Positions 1 to 11,216 are shown, counted from the first letter of the stretch. The stretch: DNA of 64,000 bases from Fennellomyces sp. T-0311 (GCA_025266875.1 JALLLT010000075.1:47290-111289); one strand, 5' to 3'. Program-made: numbers and translations. Notes: generated by a model from the sequence alone, not told the origin.

Positions 1-2
1 GC

Positions 3-1348
3 ATGAACCTAAATGGGGATGGGGACGCTTTGAACATTGCTGTGGACGCAGCACGCATTCCCCACGGTGCTGGATCCACCGTTATAACGCCAGTCCAAAA
101 CCATCAGGTTGCGGATACAGATGTCGATATGCCGCTTGCACCCTTGAGTTCATCTCTTCATTCAATTCATACTGATCCAAAGGTCTTGAAGGTCCAGAGT
201 GTTAAGCGTCTCAGGGAGGAGCATGATGCTCTTACAACGCGCATTGCCTGATTGACTCCACAGGGCACACCAACTTCTCTTGAGGAACGTACCTTGGTTG
301 GCGAACTCGTAAAAGAGTGCGATGCCATGCACAGTAGACTTCTCTCCATATGCTTAGGCTACCATATGGATCACCTCGATGAGCCTAAGTTCTGGACTCC
401 TGAGATAAAGAATGAAAGAGCTCAAAAGATGACAAAATGGGAGGCTGTACAGGCTAAAGCTGAGGTTATGGCACCTGTTCCTAGTGGGTTGCCTAAGTTA
501 ATCTTGAATACATTGCCCTCGTCGCGTAACAACAGCAGGGACTCCAAGGAAAAGGTTATCCTACCACCGTCCATTGGGCAAGAGTTTTTGAATCCTCTAT
601 CAAGGTTCATAACTTAGATGTAGAGAACCATTGGAAGAGATTGCTTTACTTTGCACTCGACCATTTCCAGCGTGAACGGTTGTCAACTTTTTTGAAGGAC
701 ACCTACCCTTCATCCAAGCCAACTTGGGTGCAAGCCAAAGAAGGCATTGCGACTTTGTTTGACACCATAGTGCAAAGACGTTACAACAATGAGCAGGTTC
801 TTGAGTGCTATCAAAAGCATTCAGAAAGTCTTGCAGAGTACGTTAAGCACTTCCTTGAACTTGTAGTGGCAAGTGAATATTTGCCTGCTAATCAAGTAGT
901 GTTTGATACATTCCTTGTTCATATGCAAGAGGATTTACGCCAGGAGGCCTATAAATGGCTTTCCAAGGAGTACAGCAACAACTGGCCCTCTGATATCAAT
1001 GAGGTTGCTCCTCACATCATTGTGTTGAGTACCCCCAGAGGCGAAAGACAGCACCACCATTTATTCCGTAAGTCACACAACCACCGTCATCATCTGTATG
1101 ATAGAGAAAGTCGTCATGATCCTTCACGTGTGCAGGAACAGCACTCTGCTCCTGGAAACAGTGGTGGTGATACGAAGAAAGTCCGAGGCAACAGGCCAAA
1201 GTCCAACAAGGACAAGAAGCCTTGGTGCAGCTCTGCCAGCCAAGCGTATTTCAATCGCGCTGCCAAACAGGCAAAGAAAAATTGGGACCAGCAGAAGAAA
1301 GATGCTGAGAGAGGCGAACCATTCTCTTCACCCTGTAAGTTTTCCTGA
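3..1348 (+). pseudogene. Gag of the Ty3/gypsy element, broken
   Basis: The retrotransposon capsid would bind element RNA and form virus-like particles in the cytoplasm. The region about 641-1000 has the retrotransposon-gag pattern (a motif like SLAEYVKHFLELV, then a His/Arg-rich tail with Lys-rich stretches about 1020-1340). No CCHC knuckle is obvious. The frame is broken by TGA at 249-251, by a frameshift near 595 (frame 3 to frame 2), and by TGA at 1346-1348 where pol begins in the same frame. The last TGA could be a natural gag-pol stop or one more nonsense mutation. It runs straight into pol. Confidence 0.8.
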
Positions 1349-4300
1349 ATGGCTGGTTTTAGGAACACTACCAAAATCAGACCTTCCGTCATTCACGATG
1401 ATGAGACACTAATTCCAGTCATTATACAGAATACCGAGGTCCACTGTCTGTTAGATCCAGGGGCTAATTTTTCATCGTTGTTGCCCAAGTTCTGTAAAGA
1501 ACAAGAAATCATCATAAATAAACCATTTAAGAATGCTGAACCAATCTATCTTGCAGACGGAACTATCACAGATTGCAGAGCTGGTTACACACAGGAATTA
1601 TTAGTGGAATACCAACAGGAAATTTTCGTCAATTACAGCTTTGAGGTTATGCCCTTAGCTAGACATCATGCAGCTTCCATCGGCCATGATCTTATCAGAA
1701 AATTGGGTACTGAATTTACAAATCTTGCTACTAGCTTTGACAAACCTGATTGGTTTGAAGCACTGGACCTAGAACATGCTTTGCCACAGCCAAATGCTTC
1801 ACTTGCAGGCACACCTGCGGAGCACAAAGCCTTTATGGCAGCCATTCAATCATACTTGGATGAAAACGTGGCCATACCGCCTAATGCTTTTTATATCTTA
1901 CCTAAAGCTAAAATATATCTTCCCACTCCTGAGGGTAAAGTTGTTTACCATAAACAATACTGCTTGGCATATCATGATCGTCCTATTGTACAGCAAGCCA
2001 TTAACAAATGGAAAGCTGATGGAATTATTGCCGAGGTTCCACGGAACATACCTGAGCCAAAATGGAATAATTCTCTTACCATAGCACCTAAGAAAGACGC
2101 TCTCAGAAGGAAAGTTGGGCACAGAATTTGCCTTGACGTGCGGGCTTTGAATTTATTGCTCCCCGAGGACTATCATGGATTGCTGCTTATTTCTAATATC
2201 TGTGATAAGATTGGCATGGCAAAAGCAAACGTGTATACAATGCTGGACATACAGCCGCGTTTAACAAGATGCCTTTAGCATCATTTGAAGACGCAATCAA
2301 AACGTCTTTTCAGGCTCTGGATGGCAAAGCCTATTACCATATTGGTTCATGTTTTGGTATCAAATTTTTAAGTTCTGCGTTTCAACACTGCATGGTTACC
2401 TTGACCCATGATCTTCAAGATTTTACTGCTGTGTTTGTCAATGATCTGGTGATCTTTAGCTCCAATATGGAGGAACATCGAAAACATGTTATTGAAGTTC
2501 TAAAACGACTTACCGCAGTTAACTTGACTCTGCAACCCAAAAAATTCGCATTTGGCATGCAATCTATTTATTTACTGGGATTTCATATTGTGGAGCGCGG
2601 CATGAAAATTCCAGACGACCGAAAGGTAGCAAATGTCAGAGAATGACCTGTACCAAAAACAGGAAAGGACATTGAGCGATTTCTGGGTGTGATCAATTAC
2701 TTTCGGGAACACATTCCCAATGCATTGCAGCTTACTGCACCCTTGGATGCACTTCACAAATGCGGAGATCTCACCCCAATTTGGACCGAGACTCACATGC
2801 TCGCTTTCAATAAGCTCAAATACGTTTTCATACAACGTCCCATTCTTTATGCACCTTCGTTTGAACATCGTTTTTGCATTGCCACTGACGCAAGCAATAC
2901 CTGAATTGGTGCAGTGCTTTTTCAGAAGATCGATGGCAAGATCTGTCATATTGCTTTCCAAGCAAGAGCGCTCACCGCCGCTGAACGACGCTACTGTGTA
3001 ACCAAGCGAGAACTTTTGTGTGTCATTTTTGCACTCAACCGCTTCCATGTTTACATTTGGCAAAATTTCTTCCAACTGTACACTGATCACAAGAGCCTGA
3101 TTTACATCCACAAACAGGAGAACTTAAATCATATGCTTCTCAAACGGTACGATCGTATTGTCTCTTACGATTTTGAAGTCATCCATCTGCCAGGCATTCA
3201 AAATGTTTTGCCTGATCGTTTATCGCGCCTTTTCCCAGTGGATCAGCCACTGGAGGGGGGGTGAAACTGGTATGATTACCAAGAACGATTACTCTGACAC
3301 CTATGACCTGCATCAACAGGATAGTTTAAACGTCAACCGGGCAGCAATTATAGACACAGATGAGTTGCTTGTACCACCGAAACCAGATCGCCAAGAGCTT
3401 CTGGAAACTTCACATTTGTTAGGACATTTCGGTGCAACTGCAATTGTGAAAGACTTATATGCTCAAGGGATACACTGGCCTTCCTTAAAGGAAGAGGCTT
3501 TAAAGCTGGTAAAATTATGTGCACAGTGTCAAAAATTCAACATAGCTACCAAAGGCTATCATCCCTTACAACCAATTTCCAGCGCTATTCCAGGCGATCA
3601 TTGGGCTATTGATACAGCTGGAAAATTTCCCACTTCAAAGTCTGGAAACTCCTATCTCCTTATTTTGGTTGACATTTGCACATGATTCTGCATTTTGAGA
3701 CCATTGCCAGATAAGTCAGGTGCTACAATCACTCAATGCTTAGTTCAAATCTTTTGCGATTTTGGATTACCCCGCATTGTACAATCGGACAATAGTACCG
3801 AATTTGTCAATGACGTTATGAGTAGATTTGCAGATGCAGCAGGTTTTGAACAGCGCTTGATCACTGCTTATCATGCCAGTGCCAATGGTGCCGCAGAGCA
3901 CTGGGTACAATCATCTATACGTGGCATTAAAAAGGCTATGCAAGGAGCAACTACAGACTGGGATGCCTTCGTACCAAGCGTACAGCTTAGTCTAAATAAC
4001 AAAGTGTCTGAAAGGCACAATACCCGACCTTTCACACTGATGTTTGCCTGAACTCCGAATAACTTTAAAGATTATCAGAAAGACAAGCTGTTGGTTCCGC
4101 TCACTGATAAAGAAATCGATTATCATATCGACCATATTGCAAATATCATTTTCCCAGCGATAAATGAAAAAACAGAGCAGATTAACAAAAAACACAAAGA
4201 AAAGTTTGACGAAAGTCATCGTATGGTTGATTATCCTCCTAACAGTCATGTTATGGTACGCAATCGCGAATGCCAGTCAAAGCTTGATCCCACCTGGGTT

Positions 4301-4690
4301 GGACCCTACAAAGTGGTCAGACGCACAGATGGAGATTCCTACATTCTCAGAGATCTTCAAGGAGATCTGGAATTGCGAGGTTATAAAGCTTATGAGCTGA
4401 AAGAAGCTATTTCCACAAGGAAAACGACTGGTAAGGATAGAGCCTATTTTGTGCATGCAATCGTAGCACACAGAAAAGGCAAGAACCAAACGTATGAATA
4501 CAAAGTGCGTTGGAAAGGCTATGGTCCTCATGAAGACACATGGGAACCTCCACAGAGTTTTGATGATGTGCAAACTATCAGTGACTACTGGAAAAAGATT
4601 GGCCAAAAAGAGCCAACAGGCCCTAAAAAGGGAAAATGGAAACAACCTGCTAGACATGCAGCTTCCGTAAATAAGAAACGACGCTTATAA
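1349..4690 (+). pseudogene. Pol of the Ty3/gypsy chromovirus (PR-RT-RNaseH-IN-chromodomain), broken
   Basis: Domains in order: retropepsin-like protease (LLDPGANFSSL, about 1448-1480); reverse transcriptase (about 1980-2650) whose YxDD-type box reads FVNDLVIFS, with Asn for the first catalytic Asp; RNase H (about 2880-3200, YTDHKSLIYI); integrase with an HHCC zinc domain (about 3405-3535) and a DDE core (WAIDTAGKF, QSDNSTEF, NGAAEHWVQ); GPY/F motif (WVGPYKVVRR, about 4290); and a C-terminal chromodomain (YEYKVRWKGYGPHEDTWEPP, about 4495-4560) that in chromoviruses targets modified histones. In-frame TGA stops lie at 2644, 2902, 3683 and 4049. Frameshifts lie near 2250 and in a G7 run near 3255. 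The RT mutation alone should inactivate it. Confidence 0.9.
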
Positions 4691-4753
4691 TAAGACCTAC
4701 CCATTTCATAGATAATACCCCTCAAAGGATATTTTTATTATACTGGCGTCAAG

Positions 4754-5115
4754 CCTGGGGGAGGGTCATGTTGTATCCAGTGGTATCGGGAGACAAATAA
4801 GTTGTATCTGGTGTAACATGCGGTAGCTTAAGAATAGTCTATTTTCAATTTGTGTTTCTCTCTCTCTTTTCCGGAATAAATCTCTCCTCAAAAGAGTCTC
4901 ACGAATTACTTCGTCCATACACACACCTAAACACACCTAAACACTTCAGCAAGGCATTCGATTTTCGAAAAGTCAAGCATAAAAAAAATCAAGCTCAAAA
5001 AGCTAGAAAGACTGGCGATAAAGAGGAGGTATTGTGCATTAGTTCTTTGAATTAATTTAAACAATCGTTTAAATATCTGATCTTAACGTATCATTAGGAG
5101 TACGGTATTAAGAGG
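4754..5115 (+). repeat. Polypurine tract and probable 3' LTR
   Basis: A CCTGGGGGAGGG tract (4754-4765) lies just before TGTTGTATCC at 4769, the usual layout of polypurine tract then LTR start. An AATAAA (about 4876) could serve as polyadenylation signal. No second LTR is in the window to confirm the ends. The right end is inferred only from the point where T1 transposase sequence becomes recognisable. Confidence 0.45.
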
Positions 5116-5117
5116 GG

Positions 5118-5792
5118 GACACTGTTTACAACTTTACCAGCATTTTCTGGTCCAGAATTTTTGGTTACGATGAGTTCCATATCTTGGGACACAATATCGC
5201 ACACCAGGTGTGGGGTATGCTTTCTGGGAAATATGAAGATCGCAATTCACCGTTTGTCTTGGAAAAAAAGTATTTGAAACACATTGGCGAAGCAATGGCA
5301 AATGCAAATAACAACTTGCCGAAAACATTCGAAGGCGCATTAGTAGGTAATACTAGTTCTTATAAGTTTGCGTGATTAAATGGAAGAATGCACCAAACTA
5401 AATTTTTGATTATAGATATTCATTCGCAACCAAATTTCGCAAGATGCGTGGACTGGATCATGTTTATACTGCACATCATACCAACATACGTTATTGAGCA
5501 GCTAAACTTTCAGCAATCCAATTCTAAACAATCAAAGAAAAGTCCACATATATTTAACAAATCCAAGGAAGCTCTTCTTGCGCTCTCGTCCGCCGCAAGC
5601 CTTATATTGGAATTTCAAATCAGTGAAGAAAAAATACAGAAAATTACAAGGTTAGTATGATGGCTTTAAGCCGTAATGTGATATCTGATCTTTATTTTTG
5701 CACTTATTCGGAGCATAGGCATGTTAATACATGGCATAGATTTCTTCATGATGAGATGCCAGTCAACGCTTTTACGATTAGCCAGCACTATT
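5118..5792 (+). pseudogene. T1: CACTA/Transposase_21-like transposase, fragment 1 (middle domain)
   Basis: Translation shows YDEFHILGHNIAHQVW (about 5168-5215), PFVLEKKYLKHIGEAM, RCVDWIMFILHIIPTYVIE (about 5440-5500) and, after a likely intron beginning near 5651, WHRFLHDEMP...ISQHY. The same block order appears in T2 at 44590-45120 (GLDIMHLMG, IDWIDFMRYVVPTIV, QHYLVHL). This is the Transposase_21/tnp2-related family of the CMC (CACTA) superfamily, which cuts and pastes DNA. The N-terminus is missing, presumably beyond the Ty3 insertion. The T run at 5152-5157 needs one more base to keep frame. The gene stops at ACTATT (5787-5792), where a recombinase element is inserted, and resumes at 8234. 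Confidence 0.75.
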
Positions 5793-6009
5793 ATTGTATC
5801 CAACATGAACATAATCACTGATCAGTATCTCGGAACGGTTATCTCTCACTTTCCTTTTTGGTAAAAATCACTCATGCAGACATATCTTCCATATCCGGCA
5901 TATTGTCATAGACGTTATCATGAACACGTGTCAACAGCTATCACTTAGCTTATCGTTATCCGTTATGGACCGGCGCCATAAATGATAGTTATCACACGGC
6001 TCCGCCATA

Positions 6010-6074
6010 ATATGGTATTTATCAGGCCGCACGAGCTGACGCAGTCACGAGTGCCCTGCCTGATAAAACCATAT
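6010..6074. repeat. Inverted repeat (hairpin) inside YR1
   Basis: ATATGGTATTTATCAGG (6010-6026) is nearly complementary to CCTGATAAAACCATAT (6059-6074) around a 32-base GC-richer loop. It lies about 390 bp upstream of the recombinase start. It could be a recombinase-binding or regulatory structure, or a small foldback element. Confidence 0.5.
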
Positions 6075-6465
6075 ACGGAGCAAGTGTGTTAACTGATTTA
6101 TCATACGATCTTCACCATCATACAGTGTTCAATTAGTAATTTGATATGCCCAGAGTGGCCAAGTCGATGCTTTGAAGCAGTTAATTTTTTTTTTGCCAAT
6201 ATGAAAGTTAACTGAAAAAGGTTCCTGCGCCTCGGTGATACGTCACTCATAAGCCTGTCGCACAGACATTTGACAGCTGTGTAAATAAAGCATGCGGTGC
6301 CCAAAAAAACTTTTTTTTTGCTCGTTTATTTACTTACAATGACACCTGCACCTACGGGTCCGTGAATAACAAAACCAATTGCACTAACTATACACTAATA
6401 TAAGGATTTGAGTAGCAGACGATGGGAGCCTATGGTCGAGCATTGATGATGCTGACATTCTCAAG

Positions 6466-7812
6466 ATGGAAGATCAGTCTCGTGTAAAAAATACAGACCG
6501 TAACACCAAGATGTGGTTACGAAGATTTGACGAGTACCGCAAGGACTTCTGCCCGGATAAAACGATCCTTGAGCTGCCGATTACTGATCTACTGGCTCAT
6601 TTACGCAGATTTTTTACTGGCCTACGCAGATTGGACGGCGCCGAGTATAAGACGAAGAATGTTCACAATTGCTTCGCAGCTCTTAACCGATATCTCAAGG
6701 AACACTACAGCCCTGAAAACCCTCTGGACATCATGAGCGATCCTCGCTTCTTACCTTTGCATCGTGTTATCGATGGCAAAATGAAAGTTCTCACAAGTAA
6801 TGGAGGGCTACGCACACAAGGCGCTTCTGTTATTTCTGAAAATGAACAACAGGTTTTGCTTAACTCCCCATCTTACTCAAGAGACACTGCCACCGGCCTT
6901 ATACGCAGAGTACACTTTTGGGTTGGGCTGTATGGCGCAGTCCGTGGACAGCAACATGCGCATATTACCATTGATATGCTCGAGCGAAGCCAGACGGAAA
7001 TCGATGGTAGGAGACATGCATGCTACTTTATACATTTTGTCGGTGAAAAGAACATCCAAGGCGGATTGAAATCACGCGGTACCGGTGAAGAATCTCGATA
7101 TGCGATAATCCCACCTGATATAACAGTCAAGATTCCCAACCTAACGCCAATTGCGGACATCGACCTCTACCTATCCAAACGTCCACAAGATTGCAAGTCC
7201 CGCAAGCTGTATCTACAGCCTAGTCGCAATGGCGAATTTTCCTACAGATGTCAACCGATCGGTCAGAATAGTCTTAACAAGTATTTAAAAAAAGGATGTG
7301 CTGATGCCAAGATCGATTACAAAAAAATCACCAACCACTCATTGCGCAAGACAATTGCAACACGTTTATTTGCTGCTAACATCGATGAGCAGTTAATTAT
7401 GGAATCAACTGGTAAAGTAGATATATCGAATATGCTAAACCAAAATGCTCATCATTTGTTTTCTTATTCTGTAGGTCATCGTAGTACCGCTGGCGTCCGC
7501 GCGTACAAAATTTCAACACAAGAACAAAGGGTACATACTGCAGCTCTGCTGCATACCAACCAAGATTTCTCTTCTGTTGACAGTTCTACAAGCTTGGTCC
7601 CATCGAAACCTTCCTGTCAAGAAGATGAAAAAAAGCACCGACTTGCTTTGCAGCGCTCTGTTGCAGAGGAAGCCGCACCTGCATTTGACCAGGCATCACT
7701 GATAATTAATGCAGCAAATGTTGGTGGAAAACGAATTGAAGACGTTCTTTCCACTGTATTGACCGTGTTGTCAAAGACCGGTACAAATGCCAACATTAAG
7801 ATTGACATTTAG
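6466..7812 (+). CDS. Tyrosine recombinase of element YR1
   Basis: A phage-integrase-fold recombinase expected to cut and rejoin DNA through a covalent phosphotyrosine. Visible catalytic set: Arg160 (YGAVRGQQHAH), His291-x-x-Arg294 (NHSLRKTIATR), and His317 with Tyr326 nine residues later (GHRSTAGVRAYK), in spliced numbering. The overall look recalls the DUF3504/ZMYM-type recombinases related to Cryptons rather than CryptonF, and no GCR1_C-type tail is present. A 63-nt segment (7412-7474) has GT...AG borders and a TGCTAAAC branch-like site. Splicing it gives STGHRS, closer to the family consensus, and keeps frame, so the protein is probably 427 aa rather than 448. It is the only gene in its element and looks intact. 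Confidence 0.85.
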   Translation: MEDQSRVKNTDRNTKMWLRRFDEYRKDFCPDKTILELPITDLLAHLRRFFTGLRRLDGAEYKTKNVHNCFAALNRYLKEHYSPENPLDIMSDPRFLPLHRVIDGKMKVLTSNGGLRTQGASVISENEQQVLLNSPSYSRDTATGLIRRVHFWVGLYGAVRGQQHAHITIDMLERSQTEIDGRRHACYFIHFVGEKNIQGGLKSRGTGEESRYAIIPPDITVKIPNLTPIADIDLYLSKRPQDCKSRKLYLQPSRNGEFSYRCQPIGQNSLNKYLKKGCADAKIDYKKITNHSLRKTIATRLFAANIDEQLIMESTGKVDISNMLNQNAHHLFSYSVGHRSTAGVRAYKISTQEQRVHTAALLHTNQDFSSVDSSTSLVPSKPSCQEDEKKHRLALQRSVAEEAAPAFDQASLIINAANVGGKRIEDVLSTVLTVLSKTGTNANIKIDI

Positions 7813-8227
7813 ATTAAAAGATATGATTACTAATGAATATTTTACCGGAAAGAGCTACTGAAGGGTTTTTTATATCACTTGCCGTTTAAGGGAAGCTACT
7901 CGATGTTTTTTGATATCATCTACTATAACGAGGGATACTCGATATGATATACGATTTATTGGCAATACTTTACTTAATGTTGAAACTCCGGTCGTGTGAT
8001 AACGATAGACATCACTCGTTTCTCAATAACACCCCAACATGACATACGTAATGGATATACAGGTATAATCATGATATAACCTTGGATAACATCGGTAATA
8101 GGAAGTCCCATCCATGATAAGCATTTAATATAAATAGAGCGAACTCTTCATCAATAAACTACAGTTTTCTGAGTCTTATTGACTTCTATTGTCCCTTTTC
8201 GATACTCGCTACTTCGCTCTTATCTCA

Positions 8228-8933
8228 ACTATTTATCTCATGTTCCTGATATCATCCGTCAGCTTGGCCCACCCAGGCTTTATAGCACACGCACAATGGA
8301 GCGCCAAATTGGCGTAGTTAAGCCACGAATCAAGTCACACAGCAAGCCAGCCGCTAACGCATCCAATGTAATCCACCAAATACAGACCAAATCATACTTC
8401 AAACGAAATCAAAAAACGTTTGACGATGATGCACAAGTCGACGATATTACTTCAGACAAAGGCAGGTGCTCATCACAAGTATGAAAAGACTAAAATATGT
8501 TTACTAATAGCACTGTATTACTAGATCCACTCTCAATTACTGTCGGTGGCACTCCTATTACAATATCAAAGCTATATAATGGTAGTTTGGATCAGTTTTC
8601 CAAATTGGGTCTGAAAGCGCTCCTTGTCACATATTATTCAAGGCACAAAATTCCGATCACCAATAGTTGCTTGGACAACCAGATACATACGTTTTGCTCG
8701 AAAAGCAGAGGTTAGAGGGCATTTATTCAAAGGCATGGCTTCGGAAGATGACGAGGAATCCGTGACAACGTTTGCAAAAGCAAGCTTAACGGTCGATAGG
8801 AACGCAAATATGGGTTATAACAGTCAAGACGTGACCAGCTATGGAACATATTTCGGAAATACCTTGCTTTTCTTTCATCATACTCAAAATGGGACTACAC
8901 GAATACTTTGCCTATTAAACGTATACCTGGATA
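8228..8933 (+). pseudogene. T1: CACTA-like transposase, fragment 2
   Basis: The continuation of T1 after the YR1 insert. LSHVPDIIRQLGPP, YSTRTMERQIG and SKPAANASN (8234-8375) are typical of the C-terminal half of fungal Transposase_21-like proteins. Further exons lie at about 8550-8640 (FSKLGLKALLVTYYSRHKI) and 8735-8931, ending in LLNVYLD. The last codon is split by the TA at 8932-8933 where Plavaka element A begins. The gene resumes in frame at 19214. Confidence 0.7.
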
Positions 8934-8944
8934 CATCGGTAACT

Positions 8945-9200
8945 GATGGATAGGTGCTATAGGCCTATGACGGGCTATATTAGTCTATATATGTGACGCA
9001 GGCAAATAGGATATCCCCCCTCTTTATAGATTGGTGGAATATATATCTGTAGACAAATGTGATACTATTACCTATATCGCCGGTCAGCTTCTCTATATAG
9101 AATCTATAGGCTGTATAGGTTCTACACACTATAAAGCCTATATAGGTGAAAATAGCTTGAGCAACCTATATAGCCTATATAGTGGTATAGAGGCGGCATG
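8945..9200. repeat. Left subterminal TATAGG-type motif cluster of Plavaka A
   Basis: Many overlapping copies of CTATATAGG, CTATAGG and their complements (for example CCTATATAGCCTATATAG near 9170) lie in the first 270 bp of the element. A matching cluster lies near the other end. Such subterminal repeats are the usual transposase-binding sites of CMC-type elements (inference). Confidence 0.55.
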
Positions 9201-9357
9201 AAACATCAAAGCAATCCAGGCCATATAACTTTGAAAAGAAGTATTTGACAGCCTTTAGTAGTATGATTTATTAACCGCTATTATACTTTTTTTACTTGAT
9301 AATGGTGTGCAATATATGTGCTATATACTTTTGTTATGCTAAATACGATACAGATTA

Positions 9358-11216
9358 TTAAAAATATTCATGAGGATCGAAGCCATCTGTATCACTATGA
9401 CCATCGCCGTCGGGAAGCGTCTCTGCAAGAAACTGTTGCACTGATTCCCAATCAATCGCTTTTCCAAACACAGATTCCGGATCCAGAATGTGTTGGTACG
9501 CTTTTGCCCAGTTTGAATCCTTCGAAAACGACTTTCCTTTTGGCTTCTTGGTCTTTTCATGCTTGCATCCCAGTCCCAAACGATAATATATCTACAGAGC
9601 TAATCAGTTAACCACTATACGTAAGGGGATCCTAAGTTCCTACCAAGCTATAAGTATATGCAATAAGTGATCGTGGGATAGGCCGTGGGATACTATTGAG
9701 GCGAGGGCGACTAGAGTTTGGATGACAAAAGATGGTGTACATGCAGTCGGCGATACACTTGTTTTGTAACAATGGCCCGTCCAGTCGATAATCCTGCCGA
9801 GCAAACCTAGCATATTAGAATGTCAGAGATAAGTTACATGTAATAACCCCAAAGTAAAGCAAAATACGCACCGGCTCTTCTCCATCAATTGTTCGTACAT
9901 GTGCACTCTCGGATCGATGCTGTCATCGATTGGCGGAATGTACTGACCAAAGTGGAAATAATAGCCAGTCAGCCAACTTGACGCAGCTGTTTGACATTTG
10001 GTTCTTTCGCTGCTAGCAATGGTCGTGAGCTAATAAATAGAAAACCATTGTAAGGTAAGCTTAAACACAGACACGACATCACTACACACCTTTCAGACAA
10101 CGTCTTCCGTCGCTGTGTAACGAAAGTGCTCGTTATAGGGGTCGTTCACATTGTGCATTTCCTTTAAAATTTTGACAGCGGCCACTTGCGCACGGAACTC
10201 GGGCAGGGCATCGTGTAGGAACACCTCTTTTCTAACTGCCCTCCAAAACCGCTCATCTCCGTTCTCCAGGCCTGCCAAAGTCAGAAGTTTCCTGATATAA
10301 TACATAAATACCGCATTAGTAAAGCATTGCGATAAAATCTTTCGATTTACTCAGGGACCAGGTACGGGTGGGTTCGCCGGAACTCCAATGGCAAAGGTTG
10401 AACGAGAGCACTAGTATAAAAAAAAGATTGTAAGTAATATCTGAAATCCGCATACTTTTTACCGTGGTTGATCCAGTTGTTCATGAGACGGCTGCTGTAA
10501 TCCTTAAAGCTGAGGAGCCTGCTCTGAAACACGACTTTCGAAAGCTGTTTCTTGGTTCTGTTGCTGAAGAGGATCTTCTTGTATCGGGCGCAATGGCTGT
10601 TGTTGGATAGACTGCTGCTGGGACGACGGCTGTTCGATAAACTGCTGCTGTTCCAATGGCTGTTGTTGCGTAGGCGTTGCCGGGCTCCTTTGTACATGGC
10701 CTGCGTACTGGTACTGTGGATAAGCCGGGAGCATACCGCTTACACCTGCTATCGAACTTCAAGTATGTAATAGACGATAAAAGTAACGTAAGTTAGCACT
10801 TGCAAGTAGCATATAACAGCTGCTTACCTTTCTGGAATGTATTGCTGCTGCAGTGGAGAGTGCACAGGCTGAGGAGCAAGTGATTGCGGGAGTACATGGA
10901 CGCCTTGTTCAGGTGTAGAGACAGAAGCAAAACGCGAGGCTTGGAGCATAAAGGGTGTCTGGTCTCGTGGCTGCATGGGTGAAGCAAGGTGGCCTTGGCT
11001 CGTTCCAGATATTGGTGATGGTGTGATCAAAGGGAATGACTGACCAGCCACCGATGTACGAGCTTGACCCGCGTTGACGATTGGCGGCACATTTGACACG
11101 GCTGTACAATGGATTAGCTCATGGTGCACTTCGAACAATGTCAAACAGGAAAGGGGTTGCCTTGTTGGGCACGCGAACTTTGGCTTCTCTGCTCTTCTTC
11201 TTGTGCTGCTCAACAA
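9358..11216 (-). CDS. DUF6532-like partner gene of Plavaka A
   Basis: A multi-exon minus-strand gene; exon limits are partly uncertain and the 5' end unclear. Read 5' to 3': a Gln/Pro/Ser-rich stretch (about 11104-10828 and 10757-10510, with QQQ runs); MNNWINH and ALVQPLPLEFRRTHPYL; a conserved block (10290-10093, LLTLAGLENGDERFWRAVRK); TKCQTAASSWLTGYY (about 10000); QNKCIADCMYTIF (about 9745); and a C-terminal exon (9579-9358, SFSKDSNWAKAYQHILDPE). The last three blocks match, in order, the plus-strand gene at 28603-33623 beside Plavaka B. The pattern resembles DUF6532 proteins of fungi, whose function is unknown. A frame change near 10510 suggests a missed intron or decay. Confidence 0.65.

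Larger units (their letters stand above)
1..5115 (+). mobile_element. Ty3/gypsy chromovirus, decayed, left end outside the window
   Basis: Gag, protease, reverse transcriptase, RNase H, integrase and a C-terminal chromodomain follow in the order typical of Ty3/gypsy chromoviruses. The 5' LTR must lie upstream of base 1. A purine-rich tract (about 4754-4765) precedes a TGTTG start (4769) that fits the beginning of a 3' LTR. The right end is only approximate, because T1 transposase sequence is recognisable from about 5118. Several in-frame stops and at least three frameshifts show the copy is dead. Confidence 0.9.
5793..8227 (+). mobile_element. Crypton-like tyrosine-recombinase element YR1 inserted in T1
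   Basis: A 2435-bp insert flanked by ACTATT (5787-5792 and 8228-8233). Removing the insert and one repeat joins T1 cleanly in frame (AGC CAG CAC TAT | TTA TCT CAT, SQHY-LSH). It carries one gene, a tyrosine recombinase, and no reverse transcriptase. I see no terminal inverted repeats. Known Cryptons share this layout: one recombinase, no inverted repeats, short direct repeats at the ends. Confidence 0.8.

Noticed and set aside
249..4051. TGA read as Trp (alternative genetic code)
   Set aside because: Several TGA sites correspond to Arg or Gly contexts, and the intact Harbinger 1 partner gene ends in TGA just before a likely poly-A signal.
6144..6235. Stretch resembling a tRNA start (CCCAGAGTGGCCAAG)
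   Set aside because: No matching acceptor stem, anticodon arm or T-arm consensus follows. No tRNA elsewhere in the window is convincing.
9318..9611. Plus-strand 97-codon ORF
   Set aside because: It is the antisense of the last exon of the DUF6532-like partner gene, which matches its homologue in Plavaka B.
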